From positions 161,517,741 to 161,581,740 of the forward strand of contig CM041465.1 in the NCBI GenBank assembly GCA_023213395.1: 64,000 nt of DNA, read 5' to 3'. A model generated the notes under the pieces. That model had not been told where the DNA came from. It saw only the letters and a list, made by a program, of their open reading frames with translations, and ran no database searches. Positions 33,097 to 46,018 of this stretch are shown in pieces. The first letter of the stretch is position 1. The number at the start of each line of letters is the position of its first letter. A program made the position numbers and the translations under genes. The DNA comes from Cycas panzhihuaensis (Eukaryota; Cycadophyta).

Positions 33097-34170
33097 TGTC
33101 CTAAATCATTTGATGATGTAGCTATCTTATGACCTTTTTCTCCTTGATGTCAATTGTATGTTAGAGCATCTTACAACATATGCAACATATGCCAAATATG
33201 AAACATACTCAACATCACATAAGCAACCAATTATCACACACATAGGCTACATAAGATATTCCTTATAACTCATTATTTTATCAATCAACATTGAATACAA
33301 TCACTTGAGGATACTACATCAAATGTTTGATTCAACTCTCAACATTAGACAAACAATAAAAATGGCCCATTTATACCAATTTTCTGTAGACATCACCTAA
33401 AAGGTCTGATTTTACAACATGGTTTTCTCCCTTTTATAATAGAAATCTTAATTAATCTTCAGTAAGGTATGTCCTTTTGTATACCTATATGTTTGTATGA
33501 CTATATGATCTACTCTAGAGTCATGGTATATGTCAATGCAGAATTGTCCCTTATTAACTATTATTGTTGATCATTTCATCACGTAAGGAGAACCATTCCC
33601 TAAGAGTTGATTCTATGAATTATGACTATTCAACGATTCTAAAACTATTCATGACCATTCCTCTGTGTATTTTCACTAGATTTTCATAGTTTCTACTATT
33701 GGAATTATCCCTAGTTATTCCCAGGTATCTTGGTGCTTATTTTCATGTATACATATATCTTAGGGTTTAAAAAAAGATTGAGTATCCTTGCTCAACTTTG
33801 TTGAAATTCCTTATTATAATTATTATAAAAAAACTTATGTTTTTGGTGGTTCATCACCTTCCCCCACTTCTACTATTAAGCTACTCTTGTGGCTACATAG
33901 TATGTATTTCCTTTTTCTATGTATGTTTTATCATTTTTCTTTTTTAACTTAACTAAGTTTTCTACCTCTTATGCTTTATCTTGTAGTTCTTCTTCTAACT
34001 CTTTATTTTTTTGTTTGTGATGGTTCTTCTTCCTTATAATCTCATCTAACCATGATTTCATTTATTGAATTCTATAATATATGCTTCCCTCTTGTGAGGA
34101 ATCACCCTTCTCAACCTTCTTCTTTCGTAGCAAGGGAGTCATTTTTTCTTCAGATTCTACTTCCATTTCT
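33097..34170 (-). repeat. gypsy-4 3' LTR, diverged
   Basis: It aligns collinearly with 42848-43943: ttatgacct near the start, gatattccttataactcatta, ccattccctaagagttgatt, acatatatcttaggg, and gcttccctct near the end. The left edge TGTCCTAAA is a plausible LTR end; the right edge is approximate. Confidence 0.8.
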
Positions 34171-35418
34171 ACTTCTAAGTCATATCATGTGCATTTTTGT
34201 GCCTTCTTGTTAGAACAATGAGGTTGTGATGTTTGTATATTATCTCAAAACCATTTGATGATGCATCTCATTAAGGCTATAACTTACTATTGTTTATCTT
34301 ATAACCATACATTTATTGGAAACATACATGTCCATTATTGTATCAAAGCCCATCCCTCCTTAATATCTGCTTCAAGTGGTCTTGTTATTTATCCTTGAAA
34401 AAATAGAAAATCCAACAAAAAAGATGGATGCTTAAATGTTACTTTGGGCTTGTCCATCTCCTATAATTGTTTATAAATATATTGCACCAAATACTCACTC
34501 TAATTTAGTATTATTCCTTCTTGTACTTCTTGTAATATAGTCAAGATTCTTATTAAACAATAGCTATATTTTTCTTTTACTAAGAACCACGTGACAAAAA
34601 ATTTCATTAGCCATCTTAATTCTAGATGCAACATGTCATTAATTTTAGTACCTCTTATGTAAGTTTAGGCTCCTAGTTTTCATAGGGCATGAACCACCAA
34701 CTCCCTATACACTTCCATCCATTTATCTGTAACTAGTAACCTACTTGTGCATGGTAGCTTTGTTATCCTCTACATAAGGTCTACTGAAATATTAATTCTA
34801 TATAGGTTTCTTACTACTAACTCCATAATATTTTCCATTAAGTTCTTGTCCTAATATAATAGAAGTAACATCATATATTTTCTCCATCTAACCCTAATTA
34901 TGGCCCCCTTGAATTCACTGATCATGTACATGAATTCATTCCTTAATTTGGGAAGAGGGCTCTACTAATTCAACCTTTATTATAAGAAAATAATAAAGTC
35001 ACACTTAGGAACACAATAATACTTTTAGGAACATTTATCAATGTAAGCTAAAATATTTTTATTTGTGGGTACACTTTTGGAATGCTTATAGGTATTCTTC
35101 CTAGGATGGTTATGGGTATACTTCTTGGAACAATCACTAGAATACTTATTCTTGAAATGTTTCTTTGTCAAATGCTTGAAATAAAATTTCTAAAAGGATT
35201 TATAGTTTTTAAATTGCTCCATTATATTTTGGCATTAAACTATCCTACAAATAATTCCCCATTAGAATGCTTCTATGTTACTTATGTTGAACTATCCCCC
35301 AAATGCTTTTATTGATTCTTGAAATATATCTAGGATGTTTCTTAAGATGCTTCTATTTTAACTTTAGACTTGCTTGATTTTGATTAGGATAATTTCTCAA
35401 TACTTTTAGGTATCATTC

Positions 35419-35482
<64 letters not shown>

Positions 35483-36899
35483 AGGTCATTTTCTAATGTA
35501 GTTGTATTACTAATATTCAGTTATGGGTTCTCTTTTATTTTTTCCCTATATTAGGACCGAATCCTAATACTAGGACAACCTCAATTATCCCTAACTTCAA
35601 GTAATATACTATGACACACCTAGTGAAATTACAAAAAAAAATCTCTCATCAACTACAACATGGTTTTAGTTTACTCCCATTGAAATGGTCCACCAAGTTC
35701 TTTTAGTTGGATCAATCCATTCTTAAAGACCCATTACACCATATATAGCCTAGCCATTGCATCTTTTGTTTTCCTAGGTGTATTTTGAATTTTCCATCAT
35801 ATAATAGAACTTAGTCACTAGAAGTAAATTGTGGGGATTGTAAGTGGAAGTCATGCCATGTTTTTTACTTGTCCTTTTCCTATAGTTTACATTTAATTTT
35901 CTATTAAGCAGGTTTCTCTTAATTGTATTAGTTGCAACAACATTTATTATAGTGATTTCTCATCACTTAATCAACATGCTAAGGTGATACAAGTGATGAG
36001 AATCTTGAATTCATACAAGACAATGGCCTCTAATCCATACACTAGTTTGAAAGGTATCTTACCATTATTTGTTTGTATATTGCTTGAAATGCCTAATGTG
36101 CTAAGGGTAGTTTTTTAGCCCAATTTATTGAGCCAATGTCAAAATTTTACTGCAAACAATTTTTAATAATCTTATTTAAGTTGTTTCTTACCCATGTATG
36201 CAAGGGTAGTAATGTGTTAATTTCCTATGGCTAATCATAAATATACTCATTAACAGTTCTACAATCTTATTTAGGTAGTGGGACCTTTAATCACTTATGA
36301 GCTATAACAGACACTTAAATCTTATGATAAAAACCTCATACAAGAATCTTAGCATGTTATAGGTGTCAAACTTCTTCAATAGTCATGCTTCTATTTATTT
36401 TATTACATAATTAATTATTACTAAGATGTAGTGAGCTTAATATCATCTTATTAGTAGTTATATTGGACCCATAAAATCTAACTCCTATTTCTCAAATGGT
36501 GATTTTGGTAATATGAAACAATTGAAAATCTTGCCAGTGAGGTTTTGATTCTTTGTCAATGATCATATTTCTTAATCTAATTATGCACATCAACAAACAT
36601 TTTGGGCCACAATAGTCGTGCACTTAATAATTTTGTATATATTGCATCTTTGTTCACATGCCCACCAACGATACTTTCATGTGCTTATAAAATTATTTAC
36701 ACTACTTCATAAGATGCAACATATCATCTTAATATATTATTAGGTCCTAGTTAATACAACCTCCTTGGATGAGTTTATAAGGTTCTATTTTCCTCACTAA
36801 ATATTGATTTTCTACTTTATTTAATCTAGGTGGCAATTCTTTAGTTTACAAGCATTCAAAGATCCCTTATACTATTGTGTGGCTATAACCTCAACTTTA
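34171..36899 (-). pseudogene. gypsy-4 3' internal region, possible integrase relics
   Basis: Little is readable. Near 36850-36960, just downstream of RNase H on the minus strand, NEEEVIEVLDNF and AHLFKVEVIATQ resemble the linker before integrase in non-chromovirus gypsy elements. The integrase core itself is not clearly visible. A long CT microsatellite sits at 35417-35481. Confidence 0.4.
35417..35481. repeat. (CT)n microsatellite
   Basis: About 65 bases of almost perfect CT repeat (one cta interruption near the start), within the gypsy-4 internal region. Confidence 0.97.
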
Positions 36900-38200
36900 A
36901 ATAGATGGGCAACTTAAAAATTATCCAACACCTCTATAACCTCCTCTTCATTCACTATTCAAGGTTGTTAGCCTGAAATTATATGTTCTTTTCTTAGTTA
37001 ATCACTATCTTAAAAGTAAACTTCTAAAATAGCATTGACCACCAACTTATTCTCGCTTAGAGTATTGGTTTATTGATGAGGTACATTAGGACCTCTTAAT
37101 CAATATAGAATACAAATGGGTTGGCCAACAAATAGTGTTAAAACTTTTGAAGTACATACATTATCCCCAACACTTTCTTTCCAGTTACTATATAATTTTG
37201 TTATGCTTGGGTTAGTTTACGATTAGCAAATGATATAGGGTAATCGATATTATTTTCCTCGAGTTGTTAAAGTATGTATCCAATCACAAATTAGGAAGCA
37301 TTCACATATGTATGAAACATGTTATTATAGTCCAAAAATTTTAGAATCAATGCTATGTAATGACTCATTTTATGATTTCAAATGCCATCTCCTATTCTTC
37401 ATCCTATTCCCATTCAATAAACTTTTCAATAATTCTTCTAACAACCCTAAGTTATGGGTATAACCCTTAATGAATCTATGATAGTAGTTGGTTAATCCTA
37501 TAAATCCTTCAATTTTTACCTTATTATTAGAATGCAAAAATTTAGTATAGCTAACACTTTTACTACATCTATTAGTAATCCCTCTTTGTTGATATTGTGT
37601 CTTAACAAATTCCTCAATGGTATAGGAAACATGTAAATTTTTAAATTTAAATAAAGTTTACATTCACACCATGTTTACAATATTTACTTTACATTTTTTG
37701 TATGGTTTTTTATCATGTTGTACAGAGCCCTATCATATAGAAATACACTTAATCTCTCTTCAATTATTTTTTAAAATATGTTTAGTGCAATACATTGGAA
37801 GGTGGTTGGGTCATTAGTTAATATGAATGGCATAACATTATAGGTATTTGTATCCCATTATGTTAAAAACGTAGTTTTGAATTGGTCTCTAGGTATGATA
37901 CTTACCTAATTATACCTACTAAATCTTTTTATAAAAGAGTATATCTCATTTCTACCTATTATCCCTAAAACATCTTTGGTAATGGTATTGAAATTTTATC
38001 TTTCTTTTTTGCCTTATTCAACTACCTATAATCCACACATACTCTTATTTTTCTATTCTTCTTTAGCACTACTATGACAAAATTAACCTAATCATTATAA
38101 TCCACCTTGTATATATAGCCAACCTCTAACATTTTATTGATTTTTATTTTAATGCTCTTTATATTTGGGTTCATCCTATATGGCCTTTACTTTACTAGTT
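36900..38200 (-). pseudogene. gypsy-4 reverse transcriptase and RNase H, heavily decayed
   Basis: Minus-strand readings with frame changes give the RT start (VVLKKNRKIRVCVDYR near 38050-38090), the block GRNEIYSFIKRFSRYN near 37920-37970, and TYNVMPFILTNDPTTFQ near 37790-37850, where the family has GLxNAPATFQ. KIEGFIGLTNYYHRFIKGY follows near 37460-37520. RNase H has DYPISFANRKLTQA near 37210-37250 and KFxHYLLANPFVFYID near 37090-37150. The catalytic box is unreadable. Stops are dense. Confidence 0.78.
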
Positions 38201-41200
38201 TAGCCCTTCAATTATATTAATATGGTGCATTCCTATCTCATGTGGTATCCCTTTTAAATCTTTATATGACCATGCAAATGCATCTTTAAATTCCTCGAAT
38301 AATACTTATACTTACACCACCATCCATTCATCCTAATATTCTCCTATTATGAAGTTTTAAATGTTTTCCTCATTCCCTATATTTACCTCTCTTATTTTAA
38401 GTTCTTCAAATTGAATTTGGTTTTCTTGGTCTATTTTATAATTAGGAGTATCCTTTATTTCCCAAATTTTATAAGTTAATTTTAAGTATTCAATAGGAAA
38501 GTTCAGTCTCCTTCTCCTCCTCCTCCTCTTATTCTTGGCTCTTTTTAGAGATATTGATAATAAGTTATAAATATGGTTTCTTATACTTGTACTCATCTTC
38601 TTAATACATTCTAGGATTATACTAATGGTTGCATTTTTGTATTCATAGGGGAAAGTTTTAACAAATGTAATTTTTAGGTTATCCCATGTTACTTATTGTA
38701 TATTTTCTTTTCTTAATACTCGATTGTATTATACATTTCCTAATATATCAAAGAAAAGATACCTCTAATCCTTCTTAGGAATTCTTTGTGATTTCTAGAA
38801 GGTTTGGCATCTTTTTAAATGATTGTATCAGTAATCATTTACTAAGAATGTTGGTAAAAGTTGAGTTTCATATGTATCAAAATGTAATTAGAATATGTAT
38901 TTCAAAACTGATCAATTTTAAAAAGAGCTTTCATAGGTAACATACCACCAATAATTATCCTTATATGGTTGCAATAAGATTAACTATCCATTGGTTTTAA
39001 TCTAACACCTAGGAATCCATCCAATACTCCATGTATTGGTTGAGGTGATTTGTAATATCCCCCTCAGTTCCAAGGAAAGGCAACACTACATCCCTGACAG
39101 GATTCAATCTTAAGTTTGTTATATGGTCAAGTGTAATAAACCTATCACTAAAGCTCTTAAGGCTAGTACTTTCCTATAAACTAGCTCTAGGAGAGGGTGG
39201 GGAGGTATGAGGAGTGGTTTCCATAGAATAAGAATGGGAGGGATTATTGTTGTTAACCTTAGGGAAGGGTAAGGGAGTCTTAAGGTTGTTAAACCTAGGG
39301 AAGAGTGGCATAATTCTAGGTTTGTTAACCTTAAGGGAGGAAAGAGGGGTTAGGATTAAGATGGGACTATCCTCTATATCTAATAGGAGAGTAAAGGGTT
39401 GGGGTTGGAAGATGATCCCTCATTGGATCCTATTATATATAGGAGTTTTAATTTGGGATGAAGGTTAAGATTAGGGTTAGGAGTGGGGATAGTATTAATC
39501 AACAAGACTAGGTAGTCTTTTAGAATATTCTTCATGTGCATGCTAACTAGGCATTCTACTAAGCTAGAATTTTTCCTATCATCATGGTTTTTTATTAAGT
39601 GAGGTTTATAATTATCTAAATTGGGAAGAGTTATTTCTTATTTATTAGCTATCATATTTTATATCTCTAACCAAGTCTTTGTTAGGGAAACACTATTGAT
39701 AGTACATATTAGGATACTAGATTAACACCTTTCATCACTATTATCATTACTAATATTACTTATATAATTAACCATATTATTATTTATTAACTCAATATTA
39801 TCAACATAACTTTTAAATAGTAATGAATAATAAAAAGCGGGGTAGGATCCCTAATAAGCCCCTTATAACCAATACCTTAGAAATGTCTTAGTTTCTCCAC
39901 CTTTAGGCTCTAAATCTCATTGTAACTCTCCATAGAATTTAGGCTCATTATAATAAGGATTGTTCATAGTCATTGCTTCTTCTTTAACATTGTAGACTAT
40001 AGCTTCATTTAGTGATGACACCATGCTTCCATTGGTAATTGTAGTATTAGAGGCGTCATCCAAGATTGCTTTAATTGTGGCTTTTTAATTCCCTAACATC
40101 AATAAGGTAACTTCTTTACCATCTTGAAATAATATAAATGTGTACTTTTTTCTAGCTTTGTAAGCATTTTGTTTCATTTAATTATGGTCTTTCTAATAAC
40201 GCTAGATAGGATACCATGCCATTAGAAGTTTCTAGGATAGTAAAATCATTATCCACTATTATTCATGCCATATTCATTTTGATATTAGAGAACTTTCATA
40301 TTGATCTTATCTTTAGTGAGTATGTTAATGACTCTAGAGTTTGGCTCCCTAGTTACTTTTAGGTTTTCACTAGCAATAAATTCATTGTAGGTTCTTTATT
40401 TATAATCATATTTCAAAAGGTTTTTCCCAACAAAGTTATAGTCACTTTTGGATCCTCATCATATGTTAGTAGCACTTTATTCACATTTTAGATCTGTCAT
40501 TTTAAATCTCTAACCTGCAATAACCTTAACTTCATCTAGGTTATGACCTATGTTAGTGAGATGGTTAATTGTAATTGTTTCTCTAAATTCTCCATCAAAA
40601 CTAACATCTTCAAGATATCTTCTATGGGTATATTTTGAAATAATTACTCACATTCCAATATGAGAGGCTGACTTGCCTCCACTATTTTTGTCCCCTTTAT
40701 GGATCCCTATCTTTTATAATCATTTTTAATTTATGGCCTCAATAACATAGGCCTACTTATTTATAAGGCCTACTTCATAGCTACAAATCTATCCATCTCT
40801 ACCTTTTGATTAGGATAATCAATTTCTTCTTCTCTTTATTTCAAGTGCACCCATTTCTTGTTTCTAATTTTACTAATTTAGGCATGTTGAGTATTACCAT
40901 TGTTAAACTTATAACTTGTGTGTTTAATGGGTGATTCTATAAAGAAATATTATAAGGTATGTATTTTCTATAGATATTTGTGTTGTTATCCCTTGACTTT
41001 TCATAGGAATACTATGATTTCCAATGCCCAAACTCCAAACAAAATAAGTATATTCCTACTAGTGTTTTCTATATGGATCAATTTGTAGCTTTAATTATAT
41101 AAATGATATGGGATTCACTTCCTTTCCCAGGACCTTTACCCTAAGTACTCTTCCCTATAGGGTTATAATAAAAGTCCTTCATAGTGTATGTATATGTTCT

Positions 41201-41212
41201 ATAAATATAACA
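38201..41212 (-). pseudogene. gypsy-4 5' coding region, unreadable
   Basis: This should contain the protease and the gag-pol junction. I could not identify a domain. A short 36-bp-period repeat at 39246-39350 reads Pro/Asn/Lys-rich on the minus strand (NLKTPLPFPKVNNNN), possibly a low-complexity linker. Confidence 0.35.
39246..39350. repeat. Three imperfect units of about 36 bp
   Basis: The core gttgttaaccttagggaag recurs as gttgttaaacctagggaag and gtttgttaaccttaaggga at intervals of about 36 bp. It lies in the gypsy-4 internal region. Confidence 0.65.
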
Positions 41213-41473
41213 CTATTTTGAATCCTTCCTTACATTCTTTGAATTTAAATAACACTCCTTAATGGTGTGCATATCCATGTTGCATATGTGGTACCACTTA
41301 TATTTTTTATTTACATTACTACCCTTCATATTATAATAACATCCTTGTATAAAGCATATGCCTATTTGATGCATATGACATCGTTTAGGATCTATACTTG
41401 CCCCCGTCCATTGATTGTTACTTGACGTATCTTCCACTTTTTTTGTTTCTTTCCTTTTCATATCCAATTCCAT
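41213..41473 (-). pseudogene. gag: gypsy-4 gag fragment with Cys/His motif
   Basis: An 86-codon minus-strand segment includes RCHMHQIGICFIQGCYYN and KWYHICNMDMHTIKECYLNS. The second fits a zinc-knuckle-like pattern (C-x5-H-x4-C) with the first Cys missing. The position fits the gag end of a minus-strand gypsy element. The capsid upstream (41.5-42.8 kb) is not readable. Confidence 0.5.
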
Positions 41474-42847
41474 CTCTTCTATTTCCTTTCATAGGGTTTC
41501 TAGTTTAAAATTTTTCCTCTTTCAATATTTCTTTGTAAGTTTTTTCCATTCAAAGTTTTCAGATTTTATCTTACAACATCTTAATTATATTATTTAGAGT
41601 CAGTACTTCTTTAAACTGAATCTCCTTTTCTAATTATAAGGCCTAATCCTTCGCTACATTAAATGATTTATTAGGGTGTTACTTCATGGGTAACCTTGGT
41701 CATGGTTGTAATCCATTCACAAAGAAACTTTTAAGCATAACATCTAGTATTTTTTTTCCATTCATCACATTTCCTATCATAATAACCATTTTGCTTGCAT
41801 AATTTAACACTAATTCCCCTAGTCTTTGTTTCAAGTTCCTTAATGTCTAAGCTACCACTTTCTTACTTCTTAGTTTTTTGAATCTTTCCTAGGATTTATT
41901 TTTTATCTCTCCTCAAGTTTTGGTTCCAACACCAGGTTCTTTATACCAAACTGATGGTACTTCCTCAAGGTGCAAACAAATCTTCCTTTAATGATCCTTA
42001 CTTTAATCATATTTTTGAAGAGGTATTAATACTCAGTAGTATTTGATATTCTATCAAATATTAGGTGATTAAGGTACTTTTATTATAATATCTAGAAGAT
42101 GCCATTTTTAGTGGTTTTATCTTTGGTGTTCTTCTAATTATTGTAATAACCCTTAATGATAACCCTATCTTTATTGTTATCTCTACTCCTTTAAACAATA
42201 GATTACCTTTTGGGTCTTTTACCGGTATTGTCTTTTTTGCCCCTTGTATATATATTACTAATGGTGTTCTTATCAAGAATGTCATATCTCCTAGTTTTGA
42301 TAATGTATTAAATAACTTCCTTGTGAAGTAATTTTCTTAAACCACCTCAACATCTTCCTCTACCTTATCTCTATTATTTCTTGTACTTTTCAAGCTTTCC
42401 TTTGGGTGAAAATTTTCTCCACTTTTTCTTAGTATACTCTTTAGGTTAGACATATTTGGCATTATTTCCATTACCATAGTGGCTACTTCATTTCCAATTA
42501 TTTATGGTGTTAGTAACCCACTTTCTTCCAATGTTTCAATGGGCTTATCCTTAGTCCCACCTCTTTGTAGTGTGTCCCTTTTATACACCCATCTTAATCT
42601 ACTTTTTTTATCCTAATATATTACCCTCGAACAACTTGACATTGATATTCTAGTAATCAAAGGCTTCTTAAGTTGCAACAGAAGGCCCCTTGGTTGTTAT
42701 GGCTTAGTTAAAAGCTACCATCGTGACAATAACCAAGGTCTTTTAGTTTTGTAGCATATGCTCTCACCCCTCCACTAAGCCTTAGGTCTTTTTCTCCTTA
42801 AGGATTTTAGTAATAGAACCAATGTTAATAATTACTTAACCCCTCAA
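41474..42847 (-). other. gypsy-4 gag start and leader, not readable
   Basis: Expected to hold the capsid and leader of gypsy-4. No domain was recognised; a 74-codon basic reading at 42061-42285 is not family-like. Confidence 0.3.
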
Positions 42848-43943
42848 CATCCTAAACCACTAGGTAATGTAACCATCTTATGACCTCTTTCTCATTGATG
42901 TTGGTAGCACATTATAATATCTTATAATATATTCAATATATACCAAATAAGCAACATACTTAATATTGCATAAGGAACCAATCGTCACATACATAAGTTA
43001 TATAGAATATTCCTTATAACTCATTATTCTATTAATTAACATTGAATTTAATCACTTCTGAATGCTACACCAAATGCTTGATTTGACTTTCATCATTGGA
43101 CAAATAATAATAATGGCCTATTTATGCTATTTTTCCATAGCCAATCACCTAAAAGGTGTGACTTTATAATATGACTTATATTTTCATAATAAAAATCCTA
43201 ATTAATCTTTAGTAAGACACATCCATATAATTGTATGACTATACAACCTACTCTTTAGTCATGGTATATGCTAGTTTAGAACTATCTCTTCTTAATTATT
43301 TACCATATCATTATAATCATTTGTTGTTCCATTAACCATTTATTACTTTATCACACAAGGAAAACCATTCCTTAAGAGTTGATTTTGTGAACTATAACCT
43401 CTAAAGAACTATTTTTTACCATTCTCCTATGTATTTTCATTAGATTTTTATTACTTTTATTATTGGAAATATCTGTAAAATTATCCCTAACTATTCCCAA
43501 GTGCCATAATGCCAATTTTCATGCATACATATATCTTAGGTTTTAAAAATGGGATTGAGTATCCTTGCTTAAATTTGCCAAAATTCCCTATTATCGCTAT
43601 TGTTAAAAAATTTATATTTTTAATGGTGGGCCACTTTGCTACACTTCTACTCTTGAATTCTTCTTATAGTTCTACAATTTGTGATTCCTTTTTCTATGCT
43701 TCTTTTATCATTTCTTTATTTAACTTCATTAATTTTTCCACCTCTAGTGTTTTATCTTAGAATTTATTTTCCTATTTTTAAAATTTTTTATTGGTGATAA
43801 TTTTTCTCTTTTAGAATCTCATTCAACTATACTTTTATTTGTTGAATTACATCATTTGTGCTTCCCTCTCCATGGGAAGTACCTTTCTTAACCCTCTTCT
43901 TTCATAGTGAGGGAGCCTTTTCTTCTTTGAACTCTATTTTTAA
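42848..43943 (-). repeat. gypsy-4 5' LTR, diverged
   Basis: Partner of 33097-34170. It abuts the dispersed repeat at 43944, so the exact right edge is uncertain. The primer site on its left is not clear. Confidence 0.78.
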
Positions 43944-44510
43944 ATGGCATGTTGATAGTATTCTTATTTTATCTAACTATCTTTTTTTTTTTTAAATTAT
44001 CATTATTAGATATTTCTATTTATATTTGATGATATATAAACTTGTAATTAAATACACAGATGACCATTTATAAAACTAATAAAAGATAATTAAATATAAT
44101 ATCTTCCTTCTTCTTAAATTATTAGAAGAATAATAGATTACCCTACTAGTAACAAAATAATATTGTGGATAATTCTTAGATCTTGACATAAATTAATCTT
44201 AAGAAAAAGAGTATAATAGTCAATAGCACTAACCAAATGGGTTAACAACTAACTTGATTAAAAACTAACATCCAATAGCCATTAACCACTGACTAGTAAT
44301 TAGTGACCAATATTCAATAACCAATTATACAAACCTCTCTTTATAATAATATAAGTTGTGAATAATGGGTACCAATTAAACACTACTAGATAACATCTAA
44401 TAACAAATGACTAGTAGTTAGAAACTAATGAATAATGGGTAGTGACTAATAACTAGTGACTAAAGATTGATAACTTATTACATAAGGTTCTCCTTATTGT
44501 AAGTCTAACT
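43944..44510. repeat. Dispersed repeat, copy 2 (partner 26560-27150)
   Basis: It aligns with 26560-27150 in the same orientation, from aaatggcatg through the ctagtgacta-rich centre to taaggttctccttattgtaa. It directly follows the gypsy-4 LTR, so gypsy-4 may have inserted at its edge, or it may be an extension of that LTR. Confidence 0.78.
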
Positions 44511-44760
44511 TAGTGGCATCTTGGGTCACAATGACCAACCTAGTAGTGACTTGAGTCATAGTGATGTAAGTTGAAGTGATTAATATTACAAATACTAGTG
44601 TATGTTGACCCAATTAAGGGTCATGTACTAGTCAAACCTTTGTAAATATAAAAAGAAGGAAAAGCTTTAGTAAGAATCAAAGAAAAGGTATTTGTGGCTA
44701 AGGGGAAAAAATCTCATATCTCGTTGAGTTAGATTATTCATTTGAATAGACTAGGCCAAG
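44511..44760. other. Flank of copia-2, no gene seen
   Basis: Short interval with two related phrases (aacttagtggcatcttgggtcac and aacctagtagtgacttgagtcat at 44507 and 44538), a small imperfect direct repeat. Confidence 0.45.
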
Positions 44761-45149
44761 TGTTACCTATTAAAAATAATGTCTAATTCTAGCTCATTCT
44801 TTTATTCAAGTTAATTGATGAGATACATTAGGCATGTTCTCTCAGGAGTTGTATTTCTATATTTATCCTCTCACATGTAAGAACATGCATAAGTTGTACC
44901 TTAATATTTCCTTACTTTATTTCTTTATTCTTTACTGGAACTCTCATTAATATTAGGAGTGGTCTTACTCTCATCAATTAAATTAATAGATCGAGTGCTT
45001 AATATTGATGCAAGGAAAATAAACTAAGCCATTATATTCATTTGTGATCTAATGTAAGATTATTTTTTGTAAATCATTGTGTAATTGTGTTTATGTCATT
45101 GCTCTTATTTACTTACTATTATCACTTTGATTAACTCATCTTTTTAGCA
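44761..45149 (+). repeat. copia-2 5' LTR (about 389 bp)
   Basis: It begins TGTTACC at 44761, or TATTAAAA at 44769 if the edge follows the 3' LTR alignment. It ends TTTTTAGCA before the primer site, and aligns with 49927-50308. Confidence 0.88.
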
Positions 45150-45161
45150 TGGTATCAGAGC
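45150..45161 (+). other. copia-2 primer binding site
   Basis: The sequence tggtatcagagc is a perfect initiator-tRNA-Met-type site. Confidence 0.95.
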
Positions 45162-46018
45162 CTATGGTTCAATAAATAGAAAATTCTTAAATCTTAGCAT
45201 ATATTTTAGTATGTTAACTTGATATTAATACATTAAAGATCTTCATTATTATTTTTTTACAGTTTTTAAGTGAACTCATGAGGGTTTCTTAATGAAAAAG
45301 GTGTCAATTCTTCTATAACGATATTTTTGGCATCAATGGGCACTTTATATCTCTATTTTCTATTATTTTTTTGCTCACAAGTTTGTTTCTAACAAATCTA
45401 CAATCATTTTAGCACTGACTTTTACCTTTAGAGTGAGTTCTTTTAGTGAAAATTTGTCTCAAAAAGTAAAAAAAGTGGGTATCGTTCAAAACCCCATCTC
45501 TCACTCTTATTCTACAGTTTTAAGCTCATTTTCTCTTTGATTTATGTTGTAGTTATGTGGATTAACTTGCTATCTATTAGATTCAACTCTTAGAAGTGAA
45601 ATTTTACTTTAAAATCGATTGATTTAGCCTTGCAAAAGTGCATGAGCATGCATAGATGAATTTTGGGCAATGATGGTAGAAAAATCCCACGAAAAATTAT
45701 TTCAGATTTATAAAATTCTTTAATTTTTTTATCTGTCTAAAGTTCTAAGTGAAATCAAAGCATATGAAATCTATTTGAAGTCCACACTTTATGTTTTTAA
45801 GTCGTGGTCATATATAGTAAGGGCTTTAGACTTTAGAAAGGGGCTAAACCTCAGAACTCACTTTTTAAACATCTAATTTTTATAATTTTAGTTTTCAACA
45901 TTATATTTTTTATTGTACTTTTATTTCAAAGGTTTAAAATTATAATAAGATCTTATAGCCATTGAGTTTCTTTATAAACCCATGCTTGTGATCTTCATCA
46001 CATATATATTTTCTCAGC
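45162..46018 (+). other. copia-2 leader
   Basis: About 860 bp of AT-rich non-coding DNA between primer site and gag. Nothing was recognised. Confidence 0.6.

Larger units (their letters stand above)
33097..43943 (-). mobile_element. gypsy-4: long, old Ty3/gypsy element on the minus strand
   Basis: Two diverged direct repeats of about 1.1 kb (33097-34170 and 42848-43943) flank an internal region with minus-strand gypsy RT and RNase H relics (36.9-38.2 kb) and a gag-like Cys/His segment (41.2-41.5 kb). The arrangement is that of an LTR element of about 10.8 kb. LTR divergence is high, perhaps a quarter of positions, and all genes are heavily broken. RT/RNase H motifs are not of the chromovirus type seen in gypsy-2 and are closer to the non-chromovirus branch; the lineage is uncertain. 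No target duplication was found. Confidence 0.78.

Noticed and set aside
35417-35481. CT tract as a possible GAGA-type regulatory element
   Set aside because: It lies inside a decayed gypsy element with no gene nearby; treated as a plain microsatellite.
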